From a virus, in IMG/VR virus record IMGVR_UViG_3300047560_001714, positions 123,936 through 187,935 of that record: a DNA stretch of 64,000 bases; one strand, given 5' to 3'. Every line of letters begins with the position of its first letter. Positions within the stretch are counted from its first letter, which is position 1. This document shows, piece after piece, positions 43,240 to 51,303 of this stretch. Under the pieces are notes generated by a model. It saw only the letters and a program-made list of their open reading frames with translations, did no database searches and was not told the DNA's origin. A program made the position numbers and the translations under genes.

Positions 43240-43964
43240 CAGTTAAACTTGTGTCATATTCCCAACCAACGGATGAATTCAAAGATCAAGGCATCACAGA
43301 TGCGCAGGAATTAATTGCATTTTGCGCACGGGTATCAAACCCAGCAAATCAATTCAATACCGAAACCAGCGACAAATTAATAAATTATCTAATATCACAC
43401 GCACATTGGTCACCCCTTGAAATGGTGAATGTTTGCTTAGAAGTGAATACAACTCGTGATATTGCAAGACAATTACTAAGACATCGAAGTTTTTCTTTCC
43501 AAGAATTTAGCCAACGCTATGCCGACCCAGTTAAAGATTTAAATTTTGTGGTGCGTGAAGCTAGATTACAAGACCCAACTAATAGACAAAATAGTATCAC
43601 ATTAGATCTCACTATTGCCGAAAACCGAGAACTCCTAAAAATCTGGGACGAAAAACAAAAAGATGTAATTCGCCTAACCAGAGAAACGTATTCTTGGGCT
43701 ATCGCAAACAACATTGCAAAAGAACAGGCAAGAGCGGTATTACCGGAAGGATTGATGGAAAGTAAATTGTACATCAATGGGACTTTACGATCTTGGATTC
43801 ATTATATTCAGGTCCGGTCTCACAAATCAACCCAAAAAGAACATAGGTTGATTGCATTTGAATGTGCGAAAGCCATTTCCAAAATATTCCCAATGTCAGA
43901 AGAATTTGTTGCCAAACCAGCAAAAAGACCTTGGTTTAAAAAACTAAAACTATTTAAAAAATAA
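43236..43964 (+). CDS. thyX: Flavin-dependent thymidylate synthase ThyX
   Basis: 242 residues. The ThyX motif RHRSFSFQEFS gives RHR(x7)S at 82-92. Flanking SHAHWSPLEM and the C-terminal LRSWIHYIQVR complete the family. It makes dTMP from dUMP using FAD and methylene-tetrahydrofolate, supplying DNA synthesis. Residues for dUMP binding appear intact. Followed by a hairpin. Confidence 0.95.
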   Translation: MTVKLVSYSQPTDEFKDQGITDAQELIAFCARVSNPANQFNTETSDKLINYLISHAHWSPLEMVNVCLEVNTTRDIARQLLRHRSFSFQEFSQRYADPVKDLNFVVREARLQDPTNRQNSITLDLTIAENRELLKIWDEKQKDVIRLTRETYSWAIANNIAKEQARAVLPEGLMESKLYINGTLRSWIHYIQVRSHKSTQKEHRLIAFECAKAISKIFPMSEEFVAKPAKRPWFKKLKLFKK

Positions 43965-43967
43965 CAC

Positions 43968-43998
43968 AAGGAATGCCGGGGAAACCCGGCATATTTGT
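43968..43998 (+). promoter_or_regulatory. Ribosome-binding site folded next to a hairpin
   Basis: AAGGA at 43968-43972 is 26 bases from the ATG at 43999, too far for normal use. The hairpin ATGCCGGG-GAAA-CCCGGCAT (43973-43992) lies between; looping it out leaves a 6-base spacer (ATTTGT). This is the arrangement reported for T4 genes 25 and 38. Confidence 0.6.
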
Positions 43999-44685
43999 AT
44001 GCTAGAAATTTTAAAATCAAAAATAATCACGTGGACACAAGAGGACGCTGACAAATTTCATAACTATAAATTTATGAATTATGGTATGCACGGTGAATAC
44101 CTATGGGACTGCACCCAGGATGGGACATTCTTATGGCGGAATGTTACCGCACAATTCTTCCACAATAATGGTTCAATATATAAATTGACTAAAATTTTTA
44201 CAAGAAATGACTGGGAATTACACAATAAATTATACGACCGAATTTCATCAATTAATGATTGTAAAATTGATATACCAATTACTTGTTCATATCATACCAT
44301 AAACAATGAAAACTGGATGTATTCCGTTGTTAACCGCCCATTTAATACACTCGGCGATGATTTGTTAATTAAGATACTACGAGAGGGATTAACAACAGAT
44401 GTACTGTTGGATAGAGTTGAAAAAATAACTACTTTGTTAAATCATTTTAATCACATGGCAGATGTGTATAATTGCAACTTCCCATATGCAATTCCAAAAA
44501 TGGTTTTTCATAATAACGACATGTGTTGGGTGGATTTTAAAAATTGGTGTATTCCATTTGAGACTTATGTACAAAATAATATAACATTTCTATATAGATC
44601 ATTGTTTATGTTAGAATCCACCCATAATGTCACTTTAAATAAAAAACAAATAATGGACGCAGCCAGAATACAATGGAAAATATAA
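43999..44685 (+). CDS. Hypothetical protein, possibly kinase-like fold
   Basis: 228 residues. Aromatic-rich; a segment KMVFHNNDMCWVDFKNW near residue 170 faintly recalls the HxD...DFD region of small-molecule kinases, but no glycine loop is evident, so no function is assigned. Translation probably depends on the hairpin-spaced ribosome-binding site upstream. Its stop lies inside the next gene. Confidence 0.5.
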   Translation: MLEILKSKIITWTQEDADKFHNYKFMNYGMHGEYLWDCTQDGTFLWRNVTAQFFHNNGSIYKLTKIFTRNDWELHNKLYDRISSINDCKIDIPITCSYHTINNENWMYSVVNRPFNTLGDDLLIKILREGLTTDVLLDRVEKITTLLNHFNHMADVYNCNFPYAIPKMVFHNNDMCWVDFKNWCIPFETYVQNNITFLYRSLFMLESTHNVTLNKKQIMDAARIQWKI

Positions 44686-44906
44686 GATATGAAATGACAA
44701 AAGATAATATAATTATACATTCTGCGGAATGTCCTATTAATCTGTTTCAACACATTATTCCGTACCGAGATCATAATATATGTGATATGACGAAAATTTA
44801 TCACAATAATAAAGAATATATATTATATGGTGCATTACCGCCAGAATTTGCTGCTGCAACTGGGATTTCGTTAGATGACCATCTATTCTATATTAATGGA
44901 AAATAA
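44673..44906 (+). CDS. Small hypothetical protein
   Basis: 77 residues; no recognised family, no clear ribosome-binding site. It is the last plus-strand gene, and its end overlaps the end of the minus-strand glycosyltransferase gene by 24 bases in convergent orientation. The start may instead be the ATG at 44694. Confidence 0.45.
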   Translation: MENIRYEMTKDNIIIHSAECPINLFQHIIPYRDHNICDMTKIYHNNKEYILYGALPPEFAAATGISLDDHLFYINGK

Positions 44907-46820
44907 AGTATGCAACCAAGCAAAATCATTTATTCGTGATAGTGCATTGGTATTATCTTTATTAGCCTCACCATATATTCTACCAGAGTTAGCCCCCAAT
45001 AATACATATTCACCGTATTCAGCATTATTATTAATAGAACACCAAACATTTAACCAATATTCGTTGTCGGTGGGATTATTACCAGCAATAAGACCACTAC
45101 TTAATTTTACACATTCTCTAAATGCTGAACGCCATGCGGTAAATGGGTCGGTATTAAATGTTGATACATTTGATACTTGTGGCATAACCTTAAACGACGG
45201 TGAAATTCCTGTCGTCATATCAATGCTAGTGGTTTCAACACCTAGTGTTAGATGGGTTGGTAATAGCTTCACACCACCGTACCCATATTCCAAACCATTC
45301 ACTGGGTTCTTGCTGTACCAAGTATGAACTATGTCATATTCCAATCTATTTACAGTATGGGTTAAGTCAAATCCATCCACAATATATGCATCCGCATCCA
45401 CCACCCAAAACATTGGGGTTGATACTAATTTCGCAGCAGCTTTGTGCGCATTATGAATTCCGTTCACATTACGAATTCGGTAAATATTTCGACCACCAGT
45501 AATAGATACTAACCTATTATAATTTTCATCAGCACAAGATTCATTATACGATATAAAAACAATATCATACTGCTTGCGAATACTAGCCTCTATGTCATGT
45601 TCTTTTTTATCAATAAAAAACCTACTTTCAAATTCTCGTTTGGACACCTTGGAATTACGCGACATCAAACATATTCCATTCATTTCACCACTATTCTTAA
45701 ATACATGAGTTATAGATTTATCAAAAATATTATCACTGGTAAATATTAGATCAAATTCAAAATCCGGCAACACCTCGACATCATTCCACACTACCCAGAA
45801 CATGGCTAGTAATTCAGTCTCACATATCTTCACATATTCATCGTATGAATCAGTATAGTAAACATTATATTTCTTATATCTACTAGCCTCGATATCATGT
45901 TCTTTTTTATCAATAAAAAACCTACTTTCAAATTCTCGTTTGGATACCTTGGTATTTCGTGACATCAAACATATTCCATTCATTTCACCACTATTCTTAA
46001 ATACATGAGTTATAGATTTATCAAAAATATTATCACTGGTAAATATTAGATCAAATGTGAAATTTGGCAATACTTCAACATCATTCCACACCACCCAGAA
46101 CATATCTCTGGGTTCGGTTGCACATACGTTCACGTATTCGTCGTATGAATCAATATAGTAAACATTATATTTCTTATATCGACTAGCTTCTATGTCATAT
46201 TCTTTTTTATCAATAAAAAACCTACTTTCAAATTCTCGTTTGGATACCTTATGTTCACTCGACATCAAACATATACCATTCATTTCACCACTATTCTTAA
46301 ATACATGCGTTATGGTTTTATCAAAAGTATTACTGCGATGAAGTATTAAATCAAATGTGAAATTTGGCAACACCTCGATGTCATTCCATACAATCCAAAA
46401 CATATCTCTGGTTTCCGTTGAGCATATACTCTCATATTCATCATATGAATCAGTGTAATATACATTATACCGGCGAGGTATACTGGCGATAATATCGACT
46501 TCTTTTGAGTTAATAAAAAATCTATTATTGATCTCTCTATCTGAAATACTGGCATATTTTGATAAAAAGCATACACCATCAAACGTGTCACCATTCTTAA
46601 ATACATGAATATATTTTTCATCCCATTCAGGAATCTCATACTCAAATTTAAAGTCCAAATTAACATCAATATCATTCCAGACTAACCAATAAAATTTAGT
46701 CATCACCCGCGCGGACGCCTCGCTCGCGCTCGTCGCGTGCTTTGCAAGTGGATAACGTTGCTTGAATTCTTTGAAACCGGTATCATCTTTTGATGATGAA
46801 ATAAAAATTATATCATACAT
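44883..46820 (-). CDS. Glycosyltransferase-like protein with four ~100-residue tandem repeats
   Basis: 645 residues. Repeat 1 (1-118, diverged), then three units of exactly 100 residues at 119-218, 219-318, 319-418, each with an MFWVVWND core, HVFKNSGEMNGICLMS and FESRFFIDKK. The C-terminal domain (419-645) begins YDIVFISYNE and has MFWVVDADAYI with a DxD motif, a GT-A glycosyltransferase signature. The repeats look like catalytically dead copies in which the DxD is replaced by WND. They may form a scaffold or acceptor-binding arm. Start overlaps the upstream gene by 8 bases. Confidence 0.75.
   Translation of the reverse strand: MYDIIFISSSKDDTGFKEFKQRYPLAKHATSASEASARVMTKFYWLVWNDIDVNLDFKFEYEIPEWDEKYIHVFKNGDTFDGVCFLSKYASISDREINNRFFINSKEVDIIASIPRRYNVYYTDSYDEYESICSTETRDMFWIVWNDIEVLPNFTFDLILHRSNTFDKTITHVFKNSGEMNGICLMSSEHKVSKREFESRFFIDKKEYDIEASRYKKYNVYYIDSYDEYVNVCATEPRDMFWVVWNDVEVLPNFTFDLIFTSDNIFDKSITHVFKNSGEMNGICLMSRNTKVSKREFESRFFIDKKEHDIEASRYKKYNVYYTDSYDEYVKICETELLAMFWVVWNDVEVLPDFEFDLIFTSDNIFDKSITHVFKNSGEMNGICLMSRNSKVSKREFESRFFIDKKEHDIEASIRKQYDIVFISYNESCADENYNRLVSITGGRNIYRIRNVNGIHNAHKAAAKLVSTPMFWVVDADAYIVDGFDLTHTVNRLEYDIVHTWYSKNPVNGLEYGYGGVKLLPTHLTLGVETTSIDMTTGISPSFKVMPQVSNVSTFNTDPFTAWRSAFRECVKLSSGLIAGNNPTDNEYWLNVWCSINNNAEYGEYVLLGANSGRIYGEANKDNTNALSRINDFAWLHTLFSINIE
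45567..46466 (-). repeat. Three tandem 300-bp coding repeats
   Basis: Units 46466-46167, 46166-45867 and 45866-45567. The same TTCTTTTTTATCAATAAAA block begins at 45601, 45901 and 46201. The last two units are nearly identical over ~180 bp, which points to recent duplication or gene conversion. A fourth, diverged unit lies at 46467-46820. Confidence 0.93.
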
Positions 46821-47712
46821 TATGAATTTTACCCAACCGTCTTGGTGAATTATTGTATATGGTCTTCACAAAGGTTGAACCAATTGGGTCTAATTCAGTG
46901 ATTTCTAATTTACATAAATCACGTATCTTATTCCCATAGATGTTTGCTTCACTTTCTGCATCCATCATTGATACATTTGTATTATAATAGTCTGTTAGCC
47001 AATCAAAATCTCTTACGTGTGAATAATCCCAATCAGTGCACATTGTTTTAAAACATCCTTCTCTTGCACCTAATATTGACCAAATTCCATTATTAACATC
47101 TCTACCCACATTGCACCATACTAACAACCTATGGTAATTCTGCCACCAGATCGTGTGTAAATCGGTAACTTTTTCACCTTGATTTAGACACATTTTAACA
47201 CCTTCTCTAAATCCAGCTCGCCATGCTTGAAATGGAGATTCATTTGTAAAACTTTCACTATAACATTCTGGAAATTGATAATATTTGTCATTAAAACAGA
47301 ACTCGACTTGGCCTTTTACATCACCGTCTAGTACATTTTCGTGGGTTCGCATATTGTTAACGAACTGTTTAGTCCACATTTTTAATCCACCATTTCCATA
47401 CATCAACCCATTTACATTGTTTTTACCACACCAACTAAATACGTGGTCGGATGTAAGCTCCAATGCATCCAAATCGATTTCTAACTTTAAAAACTGCTGA
47501 TCTATTATATTATCAGCATCCACTGTGACAAAATATTCAGTATCACTCGCGCGAGCGCATGCCTTATGCGCGGCATCACTTCCCTTAACACCATGAACTC
47601 GTTTAGCCCACGGAACTTTTTTTAATAAATCCGCATAATTTTTTTCTGCATTTGGTTCATCGTAACTTAAAAATACAATATCTTGGTCAATTACTTTTAT
47701 TATATTACTCAT
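46813..47712 (-). CDS. Glycosyltransferase-like protein (GT-A fold)
   Basis: 299 residues from ATG 47712 (a TTG three bases earlier is less likely). DIVFLSYDEP at the N-terminus, EYFVTVDADNII with the DxD motif near 80, and WCGKNNVNGLMYGNGG. The layout matches the C-terminal domain of the 44883-46820 product, so the two are paralogues. Sugar and acceptor are unknown. Overlaps neighbours by 8 bases on both sides. Confidence 0.75.
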   Translation of the reverse strand: MSNIIKVIDQDIVFLSYDEPNAEKNYADLLKKVPWAKRVHGVKGSDAAHKACARASDTEYFVTVDADNIIDQQFLKLEIDLDALELTSDHVFSWCGKNNVNGLMYGNGGLKMWTKQFVNNMRTHENVLDGDVKGQVEFCFNDKYYQFPECYSESFTNESPFQAWRAGFREGVKMCLNQGEKVTDLHTIWWQNYHRLLVWCNVGRDVNNGIWSILGAREGCFKTMCTDWDYSHVRDFDWLTDYYNTNVSMMDAESEANIYGNKIRDLCKLEITELDPIGSTFVKTIYNNSPRRLGKIHNV

Positions 47713-48316
47713 CAATCACCTCTAACCCATACTTATCAAATATAGTTTTAGTTGCAATTGATATTTTAGTTATATCATGCTCAAACTTACTTTCAAATGG
47801 AACATACACACCCATAAGTAGTTGTGATGGCGGAAATGATATAGTTCTAATTAAAAAATCAAAGTCACTCTCTAATAATACATAAAATGAAATAGTCGAT
47901 GGGGTGGTTCCATTTAATAATCTCTGTCTACATCCCTCGTTTGTAACATTAAATTCCCAATGATTCGTTTTTTTGTTCCATTTAACCACCACATCCGTAT
48001 CATTTGATGGTTGTGAATGAATCCAAACAAATAAATTGTTCTTAAAATCCAATGATGTGTTATATAATGGTATCAACCCTAGTGTTTTTTCATCATCAAT
48101 CACGATAACATCAACTTTATAGTCTGAAAACCTTTCTTTCCCTGTCAGTAATCGTTCAAATGCATCAAATGATATCTCTATACCATGCTCGTATACTGTC
48201 GATATTTCCGACGAAACACTAATTAATGTCCCATCTTGGTGATTATAATAGGCATAGTACTTTGGTGTTGCAACTTGGAACTCATTTGTTAATTGTTTTT
48301 TAGATTTCCTAGCCAT
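47705..48316 (-). CDS. Hypothetical protein within glycosyltransferase cluster
   Basis: 203 residues. Basic N-terminus (MARKSKKQ), PKYYAYYNHQDGTLISVSSE, then beta-rich. Resembles unassigned proteins near fibre genes of marine phages as I recall. 8-base overlaps with both neighbouring glycosyltransferase genes imply co-translation. Confidence 0.65.
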   Translation of the reverse strand: MARKSKKQLTNEFQVATPKYYAYYNHQDGTLISVSSEISTVYEHGIEISFDAFERLLTGKERFSDYKVDVIVIDDEKTLGLIPLYNTSLDFKNNLFVWIHSQPSNDTDVVVKWNKKTNHWEFNVTNEGCRQRLLNGTTPSTISFYVLLESDFDFLIRTISFPPSQLLMGVYVPFESKFEHDITKISIATKTIFDKYGLEVIDE

Positions 48317-49142
48317 TTAAAGCCTCCAGTATGTCTAATATATACGGTGTAACAAAATCTTTCTCTATATAATGTATAATTGGTGTTTGTTTTAAGTTTC
48401 CAATATACAAACATCCATTATTACTAAAAGAATAATGCACTGCGTATCTCCAATCGGAAGGAATAATACTCCATCCTTGTAATGGTGGTTTCATATGTAT
48501 AAATTCAAATGGTGATATCATACTAGCAACCTGATGGCCAGTGATCTGGATTGCTAATGCTGCGGAAACATCCATACTTAACCAATTTTGATATGATTTC
48601 GGGGCAAGTAATCCATAACAATGCTCCCAATTTTTACATACAAACTCTAACACCTTATAAAACTCAAGCGCGGCATCGGATTTCTTAAAATAATGCAACC
48701 CATAATATACGTTTGGTAAATTGTTTTCTATAAATGTTTTACGATGCACTGGATCTGTAACAATTTGCTCGGATTTATAGTTTTTTACGGTCGAACAAAA
48801 ATGCAAATCATAATTTGAGCAAAAATCCCACCATCTGGATATATCACTAAGTACCAACATATCGGTATCCAATACTATGGTTTCATCATATGGGGTTGCA
48901 TGGTACACCTTCCATCTGTTTTCAACCTTCCAAGTACTTAAACTAGCGGAATCATCCCAAGGAATTGGAATAATGTTATCAAAAATTGGTTTGTATGTTT
49001 CTGGAACTATATCATTTGTTATGATTGATACATTATTAACAACTGGTTGACTATATTTGATCGAGAGCGCCAACGCGTATGCTTGTCTAACATAATCAAC
49101 ATTATCAGTGTTCTGTGCTACAACAACAAATCCTTTAGACAC
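48309..49142 (-). CDS. Glycosyltransferase-like protein (GT8-like)
   Basis: 277 residues. The start is set to GTG 49142: GGAGG lies 5 bases upstream, and the resulting SKGFVVVAQN aligns with TIGAVIFAQN of the paralogue at 49135-49983; a reading from ATG 49154 would place the ribosome site inside the gene. ETIVLDTDMLVLSDI gives the DxD motif near residue 95 and fits GT-A enzymes of the GT8 kind. Probably uses a nucleotide-sugar donor; target unknown. Confidence 0.78.
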   Translation of the reverse strand: MSKGFVVVAQNTDNVDYVRQAYALALSIKYSQPVVNNVSIITNDIVPETYKPIFDNIIPIPWDDSASLSTWKVENRWKVYHATPYDETIVLDTDMLVLSDISRWWDFCSNYDLHFCSTVKNYKSEQIVTDPVHRKTFIENNLPNVYYGLHYFKKSDAALEFYKVLEFVCKNWEHCYGLLAPKSYQNWLSMDVSAALAIQITGHQVASMISPFEFIHMKPPLQGWSIIPSDWRYAVHYSFSNNGCLYIGNLKQTPIIHYIEKDFVTPYILDILEALNG

Positions 49143-49983
49143 CAATACCTCCATCAATAAATCTGGCTAAACTCATTTTATTCATAATATGAACATCCAT
49201 TCCACTTGTTTTAACTAGTAAGTATTCACCATGATACTCAGGTTTTTGTGTTAGCATCTGAACCTTATTACCAGAAATACTTACTAATATATCGGTATCC
49301 GTTGAAAATACCATTGATCCCGGTAATGCTACAGCAAAATCAGAAAACATCTTACCATTCATAATATGAATGGCGATACTAAATGCAAAGTCATTACGGT
49401 ATAGTGATGATTCAATACTATATAACACTCGATAGTATTCCCAATTATTCCGAATATACGTTAATAAATCAAAAAATGACTCCATTACTGGGGATTTCTT
49501 AAATACAAACACCGTTGCCCAATAAAATGGAATAGAATAGCTGTTAACTCTTTCAAATTCAGTTGAGGTACGCCATTCTGATATATCCATACTTTTTTTA
49601 TATATTTGAAAATCGTAGTCTCGTTCTAATGCCATCGCTAATATAGAAGAATTAATAATATAGTCACTATCTATAACTAAGGTTGTTTCATATGGGCTTA
49701 ATTCATAAACATTCACTCTGGAACTATTTTTCCATATGATTTTAGTCGATGCCATCGCCCCATCATTAAGTATACGGTATTGTTCAGATTGATCACTTGA
49801 TATATCAATAATTGTATCAAATGCATGAGTCGGATATGCTGATGTTACCCAATTAACACTATCAGTAATTAGTGTAACCGGGATATTTAGATATGTCTTA
49901 ACGCGTTCAGCAGCATATACTGCTAGTTTCACGTAATCAACCTTTGAGTTATTTTGCGCAAATATTACCGCACCAATAGTCAT
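49135..49983 (-). CDS. Glycosyltransferase-like protein, paralogue of 48309 gene
   Basis: 282 residues. GAVIFAQNNSKVDYVKLAVY, PVTLITDS, then TTLVIDSDYII with a DSD motif near 95. Same plan as the neighbouring protein but diverged, so the pair arose by old duplication. Stop overlaps the next start by 8 bases, and its own start overlaps the upstream gene (ATGA). Confidence 0.75.
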   Translation of the reverse strand: MTIGAVIFAQNNSKVDYVKLAVYAAERVKTYLNIPVTLITDSVNWVTSAYPTHAFDTIIDISSDQSEQYRILNDGAMASTKIIWKNSSRVNVYELSPYETTLVIDSDYIINSSILAMALERDYDFQIYKKSMDISEWRTSTEFERVNSYSIPFYWATVFVFKKSPVMESFFDLLTYIRNNWEYYRVLYSIESSLYRNDFAFSIAIHIMNGKMFSDFAVALPGSMVFSTDTDILVSISGNKVQMLTQKPEYHGEYLLVKTSGMDVHIMNKMSLARFIDGGIGV

Positions 49984-50330
49984 AGTTCAATAATATCCTG
50001 TATTTTTCGTTTTGTCGATAATGATGCATACTTTGTTGCATACACATTCAATGATTCAAAATATTGTTGAGATATTGTATTATAAAACTCTTGTACATCA
50101 CCAATTATTACTGGTAACATATTAATATCAACGAATGCTACCTCATGCGTATACCCAGAATCTATCATTAGCTTTGTAAACGTTAATAACTCTGGGCTTA
50201 TAACAAAAGTTGCGCCATTTATGTAATATATGAGTTGTTGGTTAAACTCCTCTAACATAATTCTACGCTGATTAGATAATGTTGCCATATAATTGGCAAC
50301 ATCAAAGGCTTTTTCAATTCTTTCATCCAT
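49980..50330 (-). CDS. Conserved small hypothetical protein
   Basis: 116 residues. EKAFDVANYMATLSNQRRIM, FNQQLIYYINGATFVISPEL and KRKIQDIIEL. I recall this as a conserved small protein of T4-like marine phages, unassigned. It heads the glycosyltransferase run. A late-like element with one mismatch lies upstream, too weak to list. Confidence 0.68.
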   Translation of the reverse strand: MDERIEKAFDVANYMATLSNQRRIMLEEFNQQLIYYINGATFVISPELLTFTKLMIDSGYTHEVAFVDINMLPVIIGDVQEFYNTISQQYFESLNVYATKYASLSTKRKIQDIIEL

Positions 50331-50390
50331 AAAAATGTCCTATAATTACTATTAGTTATCTTTGTATGAATGAATAATTTATAATTTTGG

Positions 50391-51275
50391 TTAAACCAAG
50401 GTTGGCGTGGTTGCTGATACGTTAGTACCGCTTGCTTTTATCATTTCAATCGTGGTATTCAATGATCCGTCAACATATTCATCAACACCCCACCCACCAG
50501 GATAGGATAAGTCTTCGTAAGTTATCGTGAACCTAAGTTGACTAGTGGTTGGCGAATTAACGTTAATACTAACTTTATTTGGTGTATATGTTGGATTTTC
50601 CGTTGATTTAGTACATATTAACTGATTACTAGATGTTAAATTAACGGCGCCAATTGAATATATAGTTCCATTTCCAGTACTAGTCGTGGTTGTTCTAGCA
50701 AAAGTTACAGAACCCATGTTAGTTAACATTGTGGTCCAAGATGAATTTTTTGTATTTGTTGACCCACCGGTACGAGATGTGGTAATAATAAACCTACTTC
50801 CGGTATTAAAGAAACAACGTAATGCATCCGCTGACCCAAAGTTCATAGTTGCGGTATGAGTAATCGTTGTATTCCACGATGAGGTATTTGTATTGGTATA
50901 CACTGTTGTTCTAGCAGATTGTTCAGTATATGGCAAACTCGTCGATAGTCGATCTGTTACCACACTATCCGCCATTGTACCATAAGATACCAATACGGCA
51001 TCGGTCACCTTTGCCGATGTGGTTATTGCTGTCAATGTTTCCGTTGCATTTGTTTGGAACTGTCTAGTTCGTATCAAATCTGATCGTAGATTACTCCACT
51101 GTTGTGCAGATATTTTAGCACCAACCGCAACTTGTGAGCTTAACACAGATTGATTATACCCATATGAACCATCCGCGACACCGGCGGGGGTTTGCCCACC
51201 GGTACCTAATACAACTGATACTTTTTTCTGAATAGTATTATAATCTGCGCTATATATTTTCGAGCCAACTGCCAT
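50391..51275 (-). CDS. Tail-fibre-like structural protein
   Basis: 294 residues. The N-terminal KIYSADYNTIQKKVSVVLGTG and a beta domain with SSWNTTITHTATM and RTGGSTNTKNSSWTTMLTNM closely match the first ~290 residues of the 1,170-residue protein just upstream, so it is a short paralogue lacking the repeats and tip. Has its own late promoter element and AGGA ribosome site. Confidence 0.78.
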   Translation of the reverse strand: MAVGSKIYSADYNTIQKKVSVVLGTGGQTPAGVADGSYGYNQSVLSSQVAVGAKISAQQWSNLRSDLIRTRQFQTNATETLTAITTSAKVTDAVLVSYGTMADSVVTDRLSTSLPYTEQSARTTVYTNTNTSSWNTTITHTATMNFGSADALRCFFNTGSRFIITTSRTGGSTNTKNSSWTTMLTNMGSVTFARTTTTSTGNGTIYSIGAVNLTSSNQLICTKSTENPTYTPNKVSINVNSPTTSQLRFTITYEDLSYPGGWGVDEYVDGSLNTTIEMIKASGTNVSATTPTLV

Positions 51276-51294
51276 ATATTATCCTTTTTTGCTC

Positions 51295-51303
51295 ATATTT
51301 ATC
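51295..51303 (-). promoter_or_regulatory. T4-type late promoter element
   Basis: The minus strand reads GATAAATAT, 19 bases before the 51275 start and overlapping the stop of the upstream gene. Confidence 0.55.

Noticed and set aside
43999-44685. Calling the protein a kinase
   Set aside because: Only a faint HxD/DFK-like segment; no glycine loop or conserved lysine found.
45567-46466. 300-bp direct repeats as a CRISPR array or integron
   Set aside because: Repeats are in-frame coding units of one protein, too long and without spacers.
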